Source: Marasmius tenuissimus
Lineage: Eukaryota > Basidiomycota > Agaricomycetes > Agaricales > Marasmiaceae
DNA length: 64,000 bases
Reading direction: 5' to 3'
Assembly: GCA_029532415.1 (NCBI GenBank)
Contig: JAQOTA010000054.1
Coordinates: 3,286,001-3,350,000 of the forward strand
Position numbers and translations under genes: made by a program. The notes beneath the pieces were generated by a model, which worked only from the letters and a program-made list of their open reading frames with translations, was not told the origin of the DNA and ran no database searches. Within the stretch, counting starts at the first letter, position 1. Every line of letters begins with the position of its first letter. This document shows positions 1 through 12,303 of this stretch, in pieces.

Positions 1-79
1 CATGGGAAATAAAGAGAAAAACATGAGGAAAAAGTACCCGGAGACCAAGAGAAGGGAAAACAGTGGGTGGATTCGTAAC
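1..79. repeat. 3' tail of an LTR related to the solo-LTR family
   Basis: The window opens inside a purine-rich stretch that ends GTGGGTGGATTCGTAACA. The full-length LTR copies at 771-1215, 4067-4512 and 25024-25469 end almost the same way (GATTCGTAACA or GATTTGTAACA). It is therefore probably the end of another LTR of this family cut by the window edge. The left part and any target duplication are not visible. Confidence 0.4.
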
Positions 80-662
80 AGGAGGAAAGAGAGACAGACA
101 CATGTTAGTATGAGCACAGGCTTGCACTCTGGTCTGCACTCCAGTGCCAAAATCCCAGTTCCTGCCACTTCTGCTGCTGGCAGTCTGAAGTCACTTCTGA
201 AACTCAAGACATGTTATATCTATTCATCAGTCAGAGTCTTAGTTGATTATATTCAATGACATTGAATGTTGAACAAGCATGATATACATTGAACAGCTTG
301 AGGAGGCTCAAAAAAGCAATGTGGCTCTGCCTGTTAAATATTAAGTGACATAATTGATTTATTTTGCACAGAAAGGGTATCTGAGGGCTCACCTGCCTCA
401 TGGAGGTAAAAATACCATATATGGATGAGCACCCTCACTTAGGGAGCCTGTCCCACTGCAGTTGCCATAGAGTATGGCTGTAAGCCTGCTCTGCTGACTT
501 CCTTGTGCTTCTTTCCATATATAAATCATGTTGATGACTATTTACATTGCCTGCCACTAAAAATCTAGGTAGGCATACATACATACTTCTTTTCTTTGTC
601 AAATATAATATTGTGCTCCTACTCATGCTCAGAGCTCACATAAGTTCTCTCTTCCCTTTTCC

Positions 663-700
663 TTCTCTCTCTCTCTCCATGTGTGTGTGTGTGTGTTTTC
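663..700. repeat. CT/GT microsatellite
   Basis: A run of CT dinucleotides is followed by about nine GT dinucleotides. It is low complexity and lies inside the LTR cluster. Short reading frames across it (547-855 plus, 636-833 minus) are artefacts of the repeat. Confidence 0.8.
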
Positions 701-770
701 CCATCTCTCTTTCTCCCTTCCAGTGTTGGTGCCCCATAGCACTATCACACTTTTTTGAGTTGTCTCTCTC

Positions 771-1215
771 TGTCATGAATGGCCTCTGTGACTGGGAACC
801 TCTCAGGCCATCCAATCTGAGACTAGGGATCAAGAGTGAAAGAGATAGTTATTGAGCAAGTACACCCTCAACATAGCACAAGCTAGGCAAGCGGTATGGA
901 CAAAATGGACAAGCTGGGGAACTATCTAAAAGTGACCATGAGTATATATGACAGTCCCAAGCTGTATACTGATCACGGGAATGAACTGTAAAGGATAAAT
1001 GATGTATCTGTGGATCTGATCAAAGGGGACCATGTACACATCAGTGGGAAACACAGGTAGCAATGTATTAAGGAAAGAATGATATGGAACATCGTAGAAT
1101 GAAATGGGGATCATACAGTGATACTGGGACATGTATCTGTGTGAAAAGAAGTGGAAACAAAGGGATGTTGACCAAGGGACTGGAAAAGTGAAGAATAGTG
1201 GGCAGATTTGTAACA
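771..1215 (-). repeat. Diverged LTR of the TGTCATGAA...GTAACA family
   Basis: This 445-bp segment begins TGTCATGAATGG and ends GATTTGTAACA. It aligns along its whole length with the 446-bp solo LTRs at 4067-4512 and 25024-25469, with scattered substitutions and small indels. No 5-bp target duplication is seen (CTCTC on the left, ATAGT on the right), so it is either older or a product of recombination. The orientation is inferred from similarity to the gypsy LTR at 2433-2941. Confidence 0.65.
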
Positions 1216-1219
1216 ATAG

Positions 1220-1688
1220 TGTCAGGAATGCAGCAAGTGACTAGGATGCCCCTCAGGCTACTGTCAAAGTCAAGGGAACAAAGAAGGATAGATAGGCTGT
1301 GAGCAAGACATAGACTACACAGTACATGCTGGAAACAAGCACCATGTGATGAAGTTGTCAGACTGAGGAACTATCTACAGAGACCATAAGTATATATGAC
1401 AGAACCAAGCTGTACTAAGATCATGGGAATGAAGGTGACAGAGGATAAATGAAAGAACAATGGTCAAGATCAAAGGAATGTTGTAGAAACAAGTAGAACA
1501 TCAAAGAATAACTTGTAAATCAGTACCAAGACGGAAACCATGTAGAATGATGAAGGACATCATGGGATGATCTATGGGAACCAAAGTGCAATGCTGGGAA
1601 CATGTAACCAGGTTTAAACAGAAGGGACAATCATGGAAGAAAGACCTGGGACCAAGGAAAGGGAAAAACAGTAGGGTGATTTGTAACA
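1220..1688 (-). repeat. More distant LTR relative
   Basis: The segment begins TGTCAGGAATG and ends GATTTGTAACA. Its middle shares blocks with the neighbouring LTRs, for example the run around GACCATAAGTATATATGACAG. It directly follows the LTR ending at 1215. No target duplication is visible. It is probably another decayed LTR of the same superfamily; the boundaries are tentative. Confidence 0.4.
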
Positions 1689-1843
1689 GAGCCTTGCTGC
1701 ACTCTCTCTATTCCTTTACATATTTTCTTGACCTTTTTCATCTCCATTTTGTCTTTCGTTATTCCCCTCTTCTAATGTGTCTCGCCTTAAAAAGGGTGTC
1801 CATATGTGCCTTTCAACCAACTTTGTTCACTTTGTTTTCCTTG

Positions 1844-2326
1844 TGTCACAAACTGCCACTATTCTTTTGTCCTGTCCACCCCAGTGCCGGCCCTACTTCC
1901 CCGGATCTTGCCATTTACCATCACCAGAGTTATTCCAGTCAATTCTCCCATCGACATAGCATTGGCACCTGTCATCCTCATTTACTTATTGAGCCATATC
2001 AGTTATTTTGGTCTTTCATCATGGAACAATCATCTTTTGAAATCTTTCTCATACCTTACCATTGGTTACAACTATACATGTTTGGTTTGACTTCCCTGCT
2101 TTTCTCTCATGGATACTTTTGACAGTTCTCATCATTTCATTCATTTCTTGTGATGCATATTCTCATATATACTCATGGTCTCTGTAGGTAGTTTCCCAGC
2201 TTGTCCACTTTGTCTCCCCACTGCTTGTAGCACTTGTGCTGGGTTGAGCTTTTGGCTGCTCAATCTACTCTTTTACTTTTCTATCAACTAGTCTTATCTC
2301 TGAGTGAGTTCGCTTCACAAATGACA
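1844..2326 (+). repeat. Gypsy-type LTR in inverted orientation to 2433-2941
   Basis: Starts TGTCACAAACTGCC and ends TTCACAAATGACA. From about 1844 to 2311 it is a near-perfect reverse complement of the LTR at 2433-2941, forming a long inverted repeat with a spacer of roughly 106 bp between LTR ends. No matching target duplication was found (CCTTG left, CTGTA right). Either two LTRs inserted head to head, or a rearrangement left this pair. Confidence 0.7.
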
Positions 2327-2432
2327 CTGTAGAATGCTCATAGTCCTTAGTGCAAGACACAACAGACTTTAGTAGCTAAGCAGGCCAATATGACTGCAGA
2401 CACACTCATTAGTATTATGACTATATGGCTAA

Positions 2433-2941
2433 TGTCACAAATGGCCTCTGTGAAGAAACCTCTCAAGCCACCTGAACTCACTCAGAGATAAGACTAGTTG
2501 ATAGAAAAGTAAAAGAGTAGATTGAGCAGCCAAAAGCTCAACCCAGCACAAGTGCTACAAGCAGTGGGGAGACAAAGTGGACAAGCTGGGAAACTACCTA
2601 CAGAGACCATGAGTATATATGAGAATATGCATCACAAGAAATGAATGAAATGATGAGAACTGTCAAAAGTATCCATGAGAGAAAAGCAGGGAAGTCAAAC
2701 CAAACATGTATAGTTGTAACCAATGGTAAGGTATGAGAAAGATTTCAAAAGATGATTGTTCCATGATGAAAGACCAAAATAACTGATATGGCTCAATAAG
2801 TAAATGAGGATGACAGGTGCCAATGCTATGTCGATGGGAGAATTGACTGGAATAACTCTGGTGATGGTAAATGGCAAGATCCGGGGAAGTAGGGCCGGCA
2901 CTGGGGTGGACAGGACAAAAGAATAGTGGCAGTTTGTGACA
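2433..2941 (-). repeat. 3' LTR of the minus-strand gypsy element
   Basis: A 509-bp segment with TGTCA...TGACA ends. Read on the minus strand it begins TGTCACAAACTGCC immediately after a purine run (AAAGAGGGGGTA) that follows the chromodomain end of the gypsy pol remnant. That is where a polypurine tract and 3' LTR are expected. Its twin lies in opposite orientation at 1844-2326. Confidence 0.7.
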
Positions 2942-5900
2942 ATACCCCCTCTTTAGGATGTGCTTGCGCCTGGAGCACTGGTGTATCTTTCCAGATTTCA
3001 CTTGCCAAAATGCCCATAGATCTAACCCTTGTTGTCCTCTTTTTTGGCCTTGTATGTGGTTTTGATGGATGATATGCGTTAGGATTCTTTGCATAGAACT
3101 CTTCGAGCATTTCATCACAGTTGAGACTAGACCTAGGCCGCCATGATGTTTCTGTATCTGGATAACCCTTCCACTTGATCAAATATTCCACTCCACGTGC
3201 ATTCGGTGTTGGTTGTGCATCTAGAATTGCCTCCACCTCATATTCACCATCTTCTGGTTCCACTTCCTCAAGAGCAGGATAATTGGGTCCATGAGCTTCT
3301 GTCTCTTGATATGGTAGTAGAAGAGAAGCGTGAAATACTGGATGGATTCTGCTCCATGTCTTGGGTAACTTGAGACGGTAAGTTACTGGACCAAGAACAT
3401 CAACAATCTCAAAAGGGCCATGACGACAATTCGCCAACTTAGCTTTTGGTCTTGTTGATTTGAGGTTTTTTCCATCCAATGTAACTTTATCACCAACTTT
3501 GAAGCTGATACCATTCTCCATATGGTCATGGTTATTCCTCTTCATCAACTCTGCTGCCATGTTCAGACTTGCTTTAACCTCTTCTCTTACTTCTTCTAGT
3601 TGTCGGAGACGTTCCTCCACTCTTGGGACATCTGTTCTTGGGTTGACTGAGGGGAACATCTTTGGAAGAAAGCCATAAAGAAGTTTGTATGGTGCTTGTC
3701 CTGTTGCAGAGTGAATGTGATTGTTGTGACAGAAGACTGCAAAAGGGAGTAACTTAACCCAGTCATCTTGTCGATAGTCACAGAAAACCCGCAAATATTG
3801 CTCAAGCTCCTGATTATATTGTTCTGTTTCTCCATCAGTTTGTGGGTGGTAAGCTGTACTGAGTCCCTGAACAATGCCAAGTTTCTTTGACAATGCTGTC
3901 ATAACCTTCCCTGCAAACTGTGGACCTCGATCTGTAATCATCTTGTCCCACAATCCATATCGTGCCCACACATGGTCTACCAGAAGATCTGCTGTCCCAT
4001 CACTGTCGATTGTCTTGTTACATGGTGTTGCAACCACTGTCTTGGTTGTCCGATCAACCACCACATTGTCATGAACGGCCTCTGTGACTGGGAACCTCTC
4101 AGGCCATCCAATCTGGGACTAGGGATCAAGGGTGAAAGAGATAGTTATTGAGCAAGTACACCCTCAACATAGCACAAGCTAGGCAAGCGGTATGGACAAA
4201 ATGGACAAGCTGGGGAACTATCTAAAAGTGACCATGAGTATATATGACAGTCCTAAGCTGTATACTGATCATGGGAATGAACTGGAAAGGGATAAAAAAT
4301 GTATCTATGGATCTGATCAAAGGGGACCATGTACACATCAGTGGAGAACACAGGTAGCAATGTATCAAGGAAAGAATGATATGGAACATCATAGAATGGA
4401 ATGGGAATCATAAAGTGATGCTGGGACATGTATCTGTGTGAAAAGAAGTGGAAACAAAGGGATGTTGACCAAGGGACTGGAAAAGTGAAGAATAGTGGGT
4501 AGATTCGTAACACACATGAATGGAGTCTGAACCATCGCAAAGAGGCAGGTCGGTAATGAAGTCAGAAGTTATGATACTGAATGGCCTCTCTGGAATCTCG
4601 TTGGGAACTAGTGGGACATGGGGAGGATTGTTGTTGGCTTTGGTAAGTTGACAAGTTGCACATCCTTCCACATATTCTTTGACAAACACCGACATGCCTG
4701 GCCACCAGTACTCGCGGCTAAGGAGTTTGTATGTCTTGAAGCGTCCTGGGTGTCCAGCAGCCAGTGTATCATGATGGAGCCGTACCAGTTCACGTCGAAG
4801 CTCAATATCATATGGAACATAGACCTTTCCTCTAAAGAGGATTAGTCCATCCTCGTAATTCCATTCCTGTAGATTTTTGACAAGCGAGCGGGGACCATTG
4901 TTCAAGATGACATTGAGGGCACTCACAACCTCAGCATCCTTTCTTGGACACTCTACAATCCTACGTCTCAACTCTTCATCCATAGATGTGGTAACCATGC
5001 CAGGTCGGGTTGCTCGGATTTGAAAAAACTTGTGATCAAGGAGAACACGATCAGAATTGTCGTTCTCTACCCCCTCTTTATGATCTGGACGCCAGGACAG
5101 AGGGTCACTGCGATTGGATGGACCTGACTTGTGGATGAATACAAAGTCAAATCAAGTCAAGAATAAAGCCCATCGTGCTTGTCGACGACTTAATTTCTGT
5201 GCTGTGGTAAAGTACTCCAGGTTCTTGTGATCTGTATGAATCTCCACTGTATATGGTGCTCCTTCCAAATAGTGTCTCCATGTTTCCAATGCTCTGATGA
5301 TTGCCAAGAGTTCTTTATCATGGATATCGTAGTTCCGTTTGGCCTCTGACAGTGATTTGGAAATATATGCTGTTGGGTGCCACTGGCCATCTTCACCTTG
5401 CTGTGAGAGGATTCCTCCAGTTGCAAAGTCTGATGCATCAACTTCCACACGATACGGTTTTGATTCATCAGGCATCAGCAATACTAGAGAGGATATGAAC
5501 ACAGCTTTTAAAGCATCAAATGCTGTTTGACAATCTGGGGTCCAGTTCCATTGATGTTCCTTCCTGGTCAACTCGAATAATGCTCTTGCAATCTGAGAAA
5601 ACCCCTCTATAAAGCGGCAATAGAAATTCCCAAACCCAAGAAATGATTGCACTTCCTTCACAGAATGTGGTGTTGGCCATTCAGTGACACCTGCTACCTT
5701 TACTGGATCCATAGCAAGGGTGTTGTGAGAGATTATCAGGCCCAGGAATTCAACTGACTCAGCTTCGAAAGTGCACTTTTCTGGTTTCAAGTAGAGGTCA
5801 TGATCTTTCAACCGCTGAAGCACCTTTCTGACAATTTGACGATGTTCCTCCATAGTGTCCGTGAATATAAGAATGTCGTCCATATAGATGACCACCTTCC

Positions 5901-6091
5901 CTGACTCAATCAAGTCACTAAAATGGTGTTCATCATTGCTTGGAATGTTGCAGGCGAGTTCATAAGGCCAAAGAACATCACTGTTGGTTCAGAAAGGCCT
6001 CGGCTTGTCTTGAATGCAGCTTTCCACTCATCCCCCTCCTTGATTCTGATATTGTTGTAACCCCATCTGAGATCCACTTTAGAAAATACTC
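2942..6091 (-). pseudogene. Ty3/gypsy chromovirus pol remnant (RT, RNase H, integrase, chromodomain)
   Basis: The minus strand carries, in order, the RT core with YMDDILIF at about 5880, RNase H with EVDASDFATGGILSQ, an HHCC integrase zinc finger (HHDTLAAGH, then CATC), the integrase core with the conserved TDRGPQF, and a C-terminal chromodomain (VEYLIKWKGYPDTETSW near 3150). This order defines chromoviral gypsy elements. The copy is dead. It lacks everything upstream of the RT, where a LINE and other sequence abut at about 6091. A frameshift lies near 5922 just before the YMDD block, an in-frame TGA at about 5150 sits where an Arg (CGA) would fit, and a solo LTR interrupts it at 4067-4512. 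Removing that LTR and one CACAT copy restores the integrase frame exactly (IHV then VVDR). Confidence 0.85.
4067..4512 (-). mobile_element. Solo LTR inserted in the gypsy integrase, TSD CACAT
   Basis: A 446-bp TGTCATGAACGG...GATTCGTAACA element flanked by perfect 5-bp duplications CACAT at 4062-4066 and 4513-4517. I found no difference from the copy at 25024-25469. It has TG...CA ends, no coding capacity and a TATATA stretch, which fits a solo LTR or an LTR-only non-autonomous element. Several short ORFs across it are not genes. Confidence 0.9.
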
Positions 6092-6355
6092 ATTGTAGTG
6101 CCTGCTATTAAAAAGTAGCTTCGGAGCCTTGTTTTTGTGCGATGTTAGCATAAAACAGATAAGAAATGACTAGGTAATAAGAGTACTAGAGCGAGTCCCG
6201 AGCAGCTAGTAAAAGGCTCAGATCCTAGCATAAGGAGAGAATAGTGCCTCGGAGGTGTCTCTCCTTATCTCTGAAAACTGTAGGAGTCGTATAACTGAAG
6301 AAAGTATCACTTCCGAGGCACGACTAGGACCTGTAGTCATATCAAGGTGATCGCA
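6092..6355. other. Unassigned 264-bp junction segment
   Basis: This lies between the truncated gypsy RT and the first readable LINE codons. It contains GCCTCGGA blocks in both orientations (around 6251 and 6315), which could form an imperfect hairpin. I see no reading frame or family match. Confidence 0.3.
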
Positions 6356-8261
6356 AATTGCTGTTCCATGAGCATGTGCGATACTATTCTACCAAGGCTC
6401 TCACCACTGTACAGTCAATGAGAATGCTTGGCAACTCAACCAGGGGGCTCTCAGCCCTTCATAAAAGGCTCCTATACCATGCATGTGTGATGCCAATCGC
6501 CACGTACGGATTTAGGCTATGGTTCTTTGAAGGATCTAGGAGCAAAACCGCTCTCAAATCCCTCAACACTATGCAGCGTAAAGCAGCAATATGGGTGACG
6601 GGTGTGTTCTGCACATTGCCTACAGGCGGAGTTGAAGCCCTTGCGGGCCTCATCCCGGTTCACATTCACCTCCGTAAACTTGCCATCAGGGCGGATTACA
6701 GGGTAGCCACCTTGTCGAACACACACCCGACAAGATCTCTGCTTAGGGGAACGCAAGTCAAAGACGCTACCCCGCATCCCAAGTCGCTGACCATTCTGAC
6801 GGAAGCAGTCCGGAAGAAGGTCAAAGGCACTGTTATGGAGATCGACAAGGTCTCCACTAAGCTCACTGAGGAGTTTGATCCCACACACGAGGATGCAAAC
6901 CCTGGCAATCGATTGCGGGACAGGTATCCTGACCGCCTCACATTCACTGAGCGAGCCAAGGACAAGGAGAAGTCCGAGTCCGAAAGCCTAGCTGAATGGA
7001 TAACATTTCTGGACCGGAAACTCGAGTTACTCGAAGGCGATCCTGACACGGTGGTTGCAGCTACTGATGCTTCAGTGCCGCAAAACCCTAGACATCAGGC
7101 CGTCTCAGTGGCTATGATATACAGAAGTGGAGACTTGGTTCATCAGACCAGGTACACTTCAGGTGTTGTTACGGCTCCAGATGCAGAGCTTTATGCTATA
7201 CGGGTGGCAATTTCCTACATGGCTATGTCATGCGGGGAAAGCAACTACTTTGTGTTGTTCACTGACTGCATTGCTGCAGCAAAGCGGGCAATTGACCCGT
7301 CCATACACTCAGGACAGAGTCACTCTCTGGCTGTGTGCAGGGCGTTATCTGATTGGTTTGCAGGAGGAGGTGACCGCAAGGTGACCTTCATCCAAGTACC
7401 TTCAAAAGCGAAACGGAACATACACCAGCTCGCTCACGAGTTTGTTAGAGGATTGCCTCCCATTGGTGTGGGGGCAGTGCCCCAAACATCGTTGGATAGG
7501 CTTCAACAAGAAGCCACAAAGGCAGGGCAGGACGCGTGGGTATTGCGCTTCCAGGACCCATCATATAGAGGCAGGCACTTTTACGAGCTACAGGATCTTA
7601 AAGATTGCCCCCTGCAACCATCTTACCTCAAAGGAGGAACATGGCTAAAGCTGGCCGGAGGGTCGCTTTCATTGACAACTAGAATGACTAGGTGCATTCT
7701 GGGGCACGCACCGATTGGAGAGTATTACCAACGGTTCAATATTCAGGCAGACTTATCCTGCCTATGTGGCATGGACCTTGGGACCAGGGCGCACGTACTC
7801 AACCGATGCTCAGAACTAGAGCGTGGAAATTTGCTTAATAGGCTTCCGGGCCTGATAGCTTACTTGAAGGCAAACCCTAGGGTGTTTGCCTTTCCCTCCC
7901 AAGCAGAAGCTGAAGGAATCGGGTAAGTGATCTGGGCTGATGTGCTGGTATTAGCTCCCCATAGACTCTTCGGAGGGGTGTGCAGGCTCTTGCTGCTGGG
8001 CCTAGGCGGCGGGGGTGAAGGACGTGGGAGCAGGGGGCACTAGTGTGTCTGAGCCCATGATGATACAACCCTATCTACCACATAGTGTTGGGGGAACACT
8101 GTGGATACGTTCTGAGGGGCGGTTCCTGGAGAGGCGCACCTCCTTTCTAGCGGGGGATCTAGTTATTACGCATTTGTGGCATGCTGCATTTGTAGATGAC
8201 GACCGGACTGTGTTTGTACACCGGTATATAAGAATATGATTCAAAAAAAAAAAAAAAAAAA
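6356..8261 (+). mobile_element. 5'-truncated LINE (RT thumb, RNase H, Cys-rich C-terminus, poly-A)
   Basis: One open frame to 7926 (about 522 aa) covers the end of a non-LTR reverse transcriptase (HKRLLYHACVMPIATYG and MQRKAAIWVTG), an RNase H domain (VVAATDAS, then DAELYAIRVAI, then FTDCIAAAKRAI and HQLAHEFV), and a terminal Cys-rich segment (CLCGMDLGTRAHVLNRC). About 315 bp of 3' UTR end in a 19-nt poly-A run (8243-8261). This matches the 3' half of fungal Tad/I-like LINEs that carry RNase H. The RT palm and any ORF1 are absent, so the insertion is 5' truncated. I could not find a target duplication. The frame has no internal stop over its length, which suggests a fairly recent copy. Confidence 0.8.
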
Positions 8262-8388
8262 TGGAATATTGTCCCGCATAATATGATGGTGGGAAGAGTG
8301 AACCAGGACTTTGGATATACTGGGATCTAATTCATAGTCCACGGATTCAACATGGGTGTGGTTGCCATTGTCTTTCAGTTGAGATGTT

Positions 8389-9380
8389 GTGGGGAGGGTC
8401 TGTGTTCCCGGCCTTGCAGAGGTCGAAAGTCGACTGCAGAAGGCAAGGGCTCTTGATGCTCTTGAAGGTATGCGTCATTCTCTGCGAGTAAAACCGCGGA
8501 TGATGCTCTTTGGAAACACGAACATACACAGGCAGCAGGAGTCCGGCCATTCTCGGGAGACCATGGATCAGGTCATTTCTTGTGTCAAGGGCTTTGCTCA
8601 ATCATACTGACTTTGTCACTGTGCCTACTACTTGCTGGTGGAGCAGGAAGGAGGGAAGAAGAAGGGTGGTAGCGCTGCTGAGTTGGAGTTGCTGGTGCTT
8701 GCAGATGGAGATATTAAGAGCTTTTGGACCCAGCAGATGTTAAGGTTGGACCAGGGCATAGGGGCAACAATGAGTGGGGAGATGAGAGGAGGTCGCCTGA
8801 GTGAACATCAACATCAGAAGGGCCGAAGCTTGACCTTGTACATCGGGATTCACAAGAGTCGGAACTCGACCTCATACCCCGGGATACAGCTGATTGGAAC
8901 CATCAAATGAAGCATGGGACAGGGGAGACAAGGAAAGAGCTCTCCTGGATCTGGACTCACTGAGGGCAGAGTATCAGCATAGATGATGGTGCCAATGACA
9001 GTAACGAGCTGCTGTGAGAAGAATGGTGCAGAAGTCGTGCTTGTGCCCAGCAAGTGCAAGAGGAGGTGAAGTTGGTTCAAGAAGAGATGAGACAGACGTT
9101 GGCATTCCTGGATTGGGCAGCGGGAAGATGGGATGGGTAGAGAGAGAGTGAGGACAAAGTGGAGAAGGTGTTGCAGGAAGGGAGACAAGCTTATGCAGTA
9201 CAGCAAGGGAATTTTGAGTGAGCACTTAAGGCCTCGTTCAAGGCTAAGTGGGCGACATCTCCGAGTGGTAACGACAATGAGGATGAGAATATGGCTGTGG
9301 GAAATGAGGGAGTTGAGGGTTTGGGTGATGAGGTTAATGAGGTTGATGTACCAATTGACGATGACGACGGATATGAATAG
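8389..9380 (+). pseudogene. C-terminal remnant of a KDZ-type transposase
   Basis: Translated blocks in shifting frames match the C-terminal region I associate with basidiomycete KDZ transposases. They are VPGLAEVESRLQKARALDAL, then LRVKPRMMLFGNTNIHRQQ (8389-8610), GTGETRKELSWIWTH (about 8900), and VKLVQEEMRQTLAFLDWAAG (about 9070). An acidic tail ends near 9380. Frame changes and stop codons (TGA near 9015, TAG near 9138, TGA near 9219) show it is dead. The catalytic DDE core is missing, either lost to the left where the LINE poly-A lies or never part of this fragment. The family assignment rests on remembered motifs. Confidence 0.65.
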
Positions 9381-11830
9381 GTGTTGTATATTATTGTAGT
9401 CTCATCTTTGTATCTCATAATTAGAGACACTCAGGAAAAGGTGTATATGTAGCTGTTCTCACATTAACTCATATATCCTCCTTTGGTGTACTGGTTAGCG
9501 CGTCTCATCAGTGACAGGCTGCTCAAATGTCCTGCGGGAGCTCCATGTTCAAACTGCTACAATACTGTTGTCATTTTAACCAAAATGAGTGAATTGCCTT
9601 GGCTGGCTGAAAGTGAAATGGCTCTGGTAAGTTCCTGTATAGATGCTTCTATGCCGCTGGCAATTACCAGTGTTGATCTGGCTGGCCAACCACTAAGGCT
9701 GAAGAGACAGGCTCCAAGAAAGGGGGGAATCGAGGCAGAGGTAGGGGAAGAATGACTCGTAATTGTTGAAAAGTGGATGCTCCTGAGGTCGTAGAGGTCC
9801 AGGTACCTGAGGGATTGGATGAAGAGGAAGATCAGCTCTGTCTTCTCAGTCTAACGTATTCAATGTCTTGGTTGATTGTGTTGTTTGTCAAAAATAGCCT
9901 AAAATGCATACACTGCCTGGTTGTCGTATAGAACCTACCGGACTGCATATTATGGGTGGGGTGGTGTAATGGAAAAAAATGTCAGCAAGACCAATCAGCT
10001 TATAAGGTCAGTGAGCATGGATAATAAGGTGTTGGAGAGCTTCGACACGAGCAACGTGTTGAGAATCAAAAGCAAAAGTGAAAGAGTGTGTAAAATTGAA
10101 AGTGAGGGCAAGATCAAAAGTGCAGGTGAGATCAAAAGTTGACACCAAAATAGAAAGTGAGCTACCTACTTTCGATTTCTATCCCGCCAGTCGCTCGATA
10201 CATTCCTGTAGGCTTTAGTCATTCCTGTATGTATATATAGCTGGTCTTTTTGTTGTCTGAACTCCCCTTCCACCCCCATCTTCATTCGAGTCATGGATCG
10301 AATCACAATCAGCGACCTTATGCAGCTTAGTCTTCCTGCCTTCCTTTCATTATTAAAAATTGCCATCTATTTTGCATTTGCCAGTTCCTTTGGCGCAAAA
10401 TAACAGCCTATAGCAATCTAATTCACAGGACCTGCCAGCGGCCCTTTCACCTCACATTTCATTCTTTATGAGCTCAAGTTTGAATGTATCCGAGCCAGAC
10501 ATTACAGACTTGTGGGTGACTTTGGGAGATTTCATATGAGATGAGGCAGAGATGGAATTGGAGAATCAGGACACGGTATTTCTTGAAAAGCACGGAAAAG
10601 TAGATAGTTCACAACACAGATATATTGGTGTGTTGTAGGGAATCCATTCTATTATTCCATGGAGGTCTGATAGCTGATGTTGAAGCAGCATACATGTTCT
10701 ATCTACCTCAATTCTCATGTTTGAAATGTGGCCATGGTCTTGGCACTTGACTTTCCATGGTGTCAATCACCCTCTTCTCAATACACAGTGCTCATGTTGG
10801 CTACTCAACCTCCCTTTGATGCCCGGTTTGTCCCATCTGCTACTATCCGCAGTACTACATTGATACGGAGGTGCAAAAGCAGTTCTACTATGCCTCGACG
10901 CCGCCAATATATATTCACCTCGAGCAATCCACATATATCACTACCTCTCTCACGGACCTATTCACGATGTGGATGCTATTTGCATGGGTATCTTCTCTCA
11001 ACTCTGCAAACATCTACAACCATGCTATGTCGGAATTACCAGCCGAACTGATTCCACTCCCACATCTGAGCAGGTGTGGCGAGCATTTGTACCGCATGCA
11101 CTCTTTTGTCACCCCTCTCAGTACAATACTGTCTTGATCATTTCTGAAGCCCCTGAAATTGACCACAACCTTAGACTGAAGGAGGTTCAGTCACGCTGGA
11201 ACCCACTCGTAGATCATCACTGTACTTGATTCACAACATGAGAAGGCAATCAGAACGAGTTCAAAATAATGGGACTCACTGCCTCATAGCAATATCCATG
11301 GTGGTTCCGGTTAACCTTTCCAAAGCAAGGCCGTACAGAGACATTTCCCACAGGTAAGACAAGACTTATGGAGCTGGGGGATATGCTGCCGGTACTGGTA
11401 CACCTTTAGTTGAGAAGTCATGAGTGAGAAGGGGGGAATTGGAGGATGAGAGGCACAATAGATCAATGTCTTTTATAGTTACCAGCAGCCCCATATCTGA
11501 GAGACGGTGCGTTGTCCGCGTTGCAACTTGCTGCCGTGCAACGCATTTGACACACTTCAGGAACACAACTAAAGGTAAAAAGGCTACCTCGGAATACCAA
11601 TTTAGATTTATATTGGAATTTATATTGAGTAGAATCTACACAATATCAAAAACACAAACGAAAGTAGACGACTCGGGCTCTACATAAGAAAAGAAAGTCG
11701 TAGAACAATCAAAAGTAATAGAAGAATCAAAAGTCTGGAAAAGAAACACTTACTTTTGATTACCACCCCGGACTTTCTCTTTCTCTTTCGCTTTCACTTC
11801 TGTTTTCGATTTTACATTGCCTCGTCACTG
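9381..11830. other. Gene-free tract with repeat debris
   Basis: About 2.4 kb with no frame I can assign. It contains a tRNA-like stretch near 9478-9561, clusters of TCAAAAGT or GAAAGT motifs around 10040-10170 and again at 11650-11810, and a TATATATAG stretch near 10234. Those features suggest fragments of element promoters or LTRs. The short ORFs here show no domain motif. Confidence 0.4.
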
Positions 11831-11835
11831 GTGTC

Positions 11836-12045
11836 TGTTGGATTCTGAGGAGATGCCGCCGAAAGGAGACCCGGGGAGACTCTCCCAGTAGCTGGCGTTG
11901 AGTTATGGTGCCAATATGATATTTCTTCCCTAATCAGTTTTTTTATGCTTCATTATTCATGCTCTCATTTTTCAGTGTTTCCGATCGTTCCTGTTGCTAC
12001 CGTATCCATCACATATATTCCCAGATCCGTAGTTTATGGCTTCCC
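11836..12045 (+). repeat. Copia-B 5' LTR, left part
   Basis: Starts TGTTGGATTCTGAG and stops at TTCCC, where copia-A is inserted. It is the first 210 of 323 LTR bases. The remainder resumes at 18138. GTGTC lies directly to the left. Confidence 0.9.
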
Positions 12046-12303
12046 TGTTGAATCCGGACTACCGGATATATGGACCGTTATATCGGGCTGCATATATGCT
12101 TCAATCGTTTTACTATGATCTATGCTATTCCTAGTCACTCCTGTTATAGAAGATACAGCCACCTCTGTATAGTATATAAGTAGCTCTGTATCTACATGCA
12201 ATACCAGCACTTTTACTACTCTCGTTGCTGCCTCTAAGCCTATCTCCAGGTGAGCTAGTCTGTCCCATGCTGCCACTGCGTGGGCAGGACCTCTGCCTCA
12301 ACA
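12046..12303 (+). repeat. Copia-A 5' LTR
   Basis: 258 bp, TGTTGAATCCGG...CTCAACA. It contains a TATATAAG promoter-like stretch near 12173 and, at 12248-12253, a strong splice-donor-like CAG/GTGAGC. Confidence 0.95.

Noticed and set aside
1574..2122. 182-aa plus ORF and its inverted twin near 2663-3118
   Set aside because: Both run through LTR sequence and continue into unrelated flanks. They are open by chance in the inverted LTR pair.
4192..4413. 73-aa ORF repeated identically at 25149-25370
   Set aside because: The identity is explained by the two copies of the solo LTR. There is no coding signature.
9478..9561. tRNA-like stretch (GTACTGGTTAGCGCG and GTTCAAACTGC)
   Set aside because: It resembles A and B boxes, but the acceptor and anticodon stems do not pair convincingly. 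At most it is a tRNA pseudogene or SINE head.
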